Shown: in pieces, positions 62,917-64,000 of the stretch
How positions within the stretch are numbered: position 1 is the stretch's first letter
Layout: each line of letters begins with the position of its first letter
Origin: Staphylococcus sp. NAM3COL9
GTDB taxonomy: Bacteria > Bacillota > Bacilli > Staphylococcales > Staphylococcaceae
DNA length: 64,000 nt
Assembly (NCBI RefSeq): GCF_001431205.1
Contig: NZ_LGPC01000010.1
Location: 1 to 64,000, forward strand
Direction of reading: 5' to 3'
Notes under the pieces: model-generated
What the model was told of the DNA's origin: nothing
Seen by the model: the letters and a program-made list of their open reading frames with translations, nothing else
Database searches by the model: none
Position numbers and translations under genes: made by a program

Positions 62917-64000
62917 CTAATCATTCAAATATCTTATTAAGTGTTTGGCTGTTACAGAATCTTTAGTATCTAATAAACCTTTTGGCTGTCCTTCATATAG
63001 TAATTGTCCACCTTGTCCACCAGCGTAAGGTCCTATATCAATGATCCAGTCTGCATGCGTCATCATGGTTAAGTTATGTTCTATAACTACTACTGTGTTG
63101 CTGTCATCAATAAGTTGATTAAAACAGTCTAATAATATAGGTATGTCATCTTCATGTAATCCTGTTGTAGGTTCATCAAAGACAAAAGTGTGGTGATTTA
63201 CAGTACATGTTAAATATTTACTTAGTTTCACACGTTGAACCTCGCCACCTGACAATGTATTTAACGTTTGACCTAATGTCATATAATTTAGCCCCGTGGA
63301 TTTTAAAGCGTTCAAAGGTGTTGAAATATTGTGTTTTGAATGGAAAAATTCGATTGCTTCATCTACAGTTAGCGCAAGAATATCTGCAATTGAATAACCT
63401 GCTACTTTAGCATCAAGCACTTCTGGTTTATATCTTAGTCCATTACAAACATCACACGTTTGAGTAAAATCTGGCATAAATGCAAGTTCGGTTTTTAAAA
63501 TACCTTTACCATGGCACTCTGGACAGGCGCCTTCTGAATTATAACTAAACATAGATTTTTTTAATCCTGTTTCTTCACTGAAATAGCTTCGTACTTCATC
63601 AAATATATTTAAATAAGTGAGTAAGTTAGAACGACTTGAAGCATGCACAGGTTTTTGATCAATAAAAATAGTGTCTTGTAACTGACTTAACCCTTCATGA
63701 ATTAAAGAACTTTTGCCGGAACCTGCGACACCAGTCACCACAGTCATAGCCTCTTCTGGTATTTGAGTTGAAACATTTTTTAAATTATTACGAGATATAT
63801 TAGATAGTTTAATAAAATGTTGGCTCTCTCTAGGTTGTGATTTAAGCTCATGCATTCTTCGCAGTGCAACGCCTGTACTGGTAGTTGATTTTAATAAAGC
63901 ATTATAAGACCCAGCAAATGTGATCTCGCCACCATTTTTTCCAGCAAGTGGACCTAAATCTATAACGTAGTCAGCAATACGTATAACATCAGGATCATGT
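62917..64000 (-). CDS. UvrA-like ABC ATPase (partial, N-terminal part beyond window)
   Basis: The reading frame is open to the right edge, so the ATG at 63855 is internal: upstream codons read HDPDVIRIADYVIDLGPLAG, the end of a first UvrA ATPase domain. The second domain has Walker A GVAGSGKSSLIHEG, a zinc-type motif CPECHGKG...CDVCNG, signature LSGGEVQRVKL and Walker B VFDEPTTGLH, ending with DIGPYAGGQGGQLLYEGQ. This resembles UvrA2-type paralogues (including drug-resistance-associated DrrC-like proteins) more than repair UvrA, because the linker regions look short. Role unknown: DNA-lesion binding or drug protection. Confidence 0.85.
   Translation of the reverse strand, partial: HDPDVIRIADYVIDLGPLAGKNGGEITFAGSYNALLKSTTSTGVALRRMHELKSQPRESQHFIKLSNISRNNLKNVSTQIPEEAMTVVTGVAGSGKSSLIHEGLSQLQDTIFIDQKPVHASSRSNLLTYLNIFDEVRSYFSEETGLKKSMFSYNSEGACPECHGKGILKTELAFMPDFTQTCDVCNGLRYKPEVLDAKVAGYSIADILALTVDEAIEFFHSKHNISTPLNALKSTGLNYMTLGQTLNTLSGGEVQRVKLSKYLTCTVNHHTFVFDEPTTGLHEDDIPILLDCFNQLIDDSNTVVVIEHNLTMMTHADWIIDIGPYAGGQGGQLLYEGQPKGLLDTKDSVTAKHLIRYLND

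Noticed and set aside
63207..63410. Plus-strand 67-codon frame inside the UvrA-like gene
   Set aside because: Antisense to conserved ATPase motifs, with no initiation signal.
63855..63855. ATG at 63855 as the start of the UvrA-like protein
   Set aside because: The frame stays open to the window edge and the upstream codons encode conserved UvrA sequence (ADYVIDLGP), so the true start is outside the window.

Overview
This 64 kb AT-rich window is a stretch of Staphylococcus core chromosome. The gene order (qoxDCBA, folD, purEKCSQLFMNHD, a YkoEDC-type ECF cassette, ptsHI, cydAB, ktrC, rnjA-rpoY, def, ykyA, pdhABCD, potABCD, mntH, suhB, typA, ylaN, ftsW, pycA, ctaA, ctaB, ctaM) is the order I know from S. 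aureus. The proteins look like close but not identical homologues of the S. aureus ones, so another species, probably coagulase-negative, is likely; the species cannot be fixed from this text alone. I see no prophage, insertion sequence, CRISPR array, tRNA or rRNA.

Layout. 1-3967 (minus): aa3-type quinol oxidase operon qoxABCD, with qoxD cut by the left edge. 4239-5300: a small secreted Ig-like protein and a non-coding, possibly decayed stretch. 5319-17614: folD (minus), divergent from the eleven-gene purine operon, with a PurR-box-like element between them. 17738-20728 (minus): a thiamine-type ECF transporter behind a TPP riboswitch and terminator. 21032-24699: a 44-residue charged protein, a polytopic membrane protein, an rRNA methyltransferase and a small hypothetical. 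24863-30627: ptsHI, a glutaredoxin-like protein, cydAB with a Rex-type operator, and ktrC. 30628-33140: a structured intergenic region, then rnjA and rpoY (minus). 33645-40493: a small hypothetical, def, a YkyA lipoprotein and pdhABCD. 40651-46728: UPF0223, an XRE-cupin regulator with potABCD, and a membrane protein with a charged tail. 46818-56088: mntH with an MntR-type box, DUF4064, UPF0637, suhB, typA, a YlaL/YlaI pair, ylaN and ftsW. 56449-62774: pycA, ctaA, ctaB and ctaM. 62917 to the right edge (minus): a UvrA-like ATPase.

How the genes fit together. Respiration dominates: both terminal oxidases (Qox and Cyd), the haem A pathway (CtaB, CtaA) and the Qox-maturation factor CtaM are all here. 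Three of the promoter regions carry related TTGTGA/TCACAA elements, suggesting shared redox or oxygen control. Pyruvate handling (PdhABCD, PycA), PTS sugar uptake (HPr, EI) and thiamine-type vitamin import (TPP is the PDH cofactor) complement this. The rest is housekeeping: purine synthesis, translation, RNA decay, cell division, and Mn, K and polyamine transport.

No clearly novel multi-gene system is visible. The best leads are regulatory or RNA-level: a multi-hairpin element at 30828-31066, the shared respiratory operators, a Fur-box match next to the qox promoter, and a strong inverted repeat in front of the XRE-pot operon. The UvrA-like gene at the right edge appears to be an accessory gene in an otherwise conserved neighbourhood.
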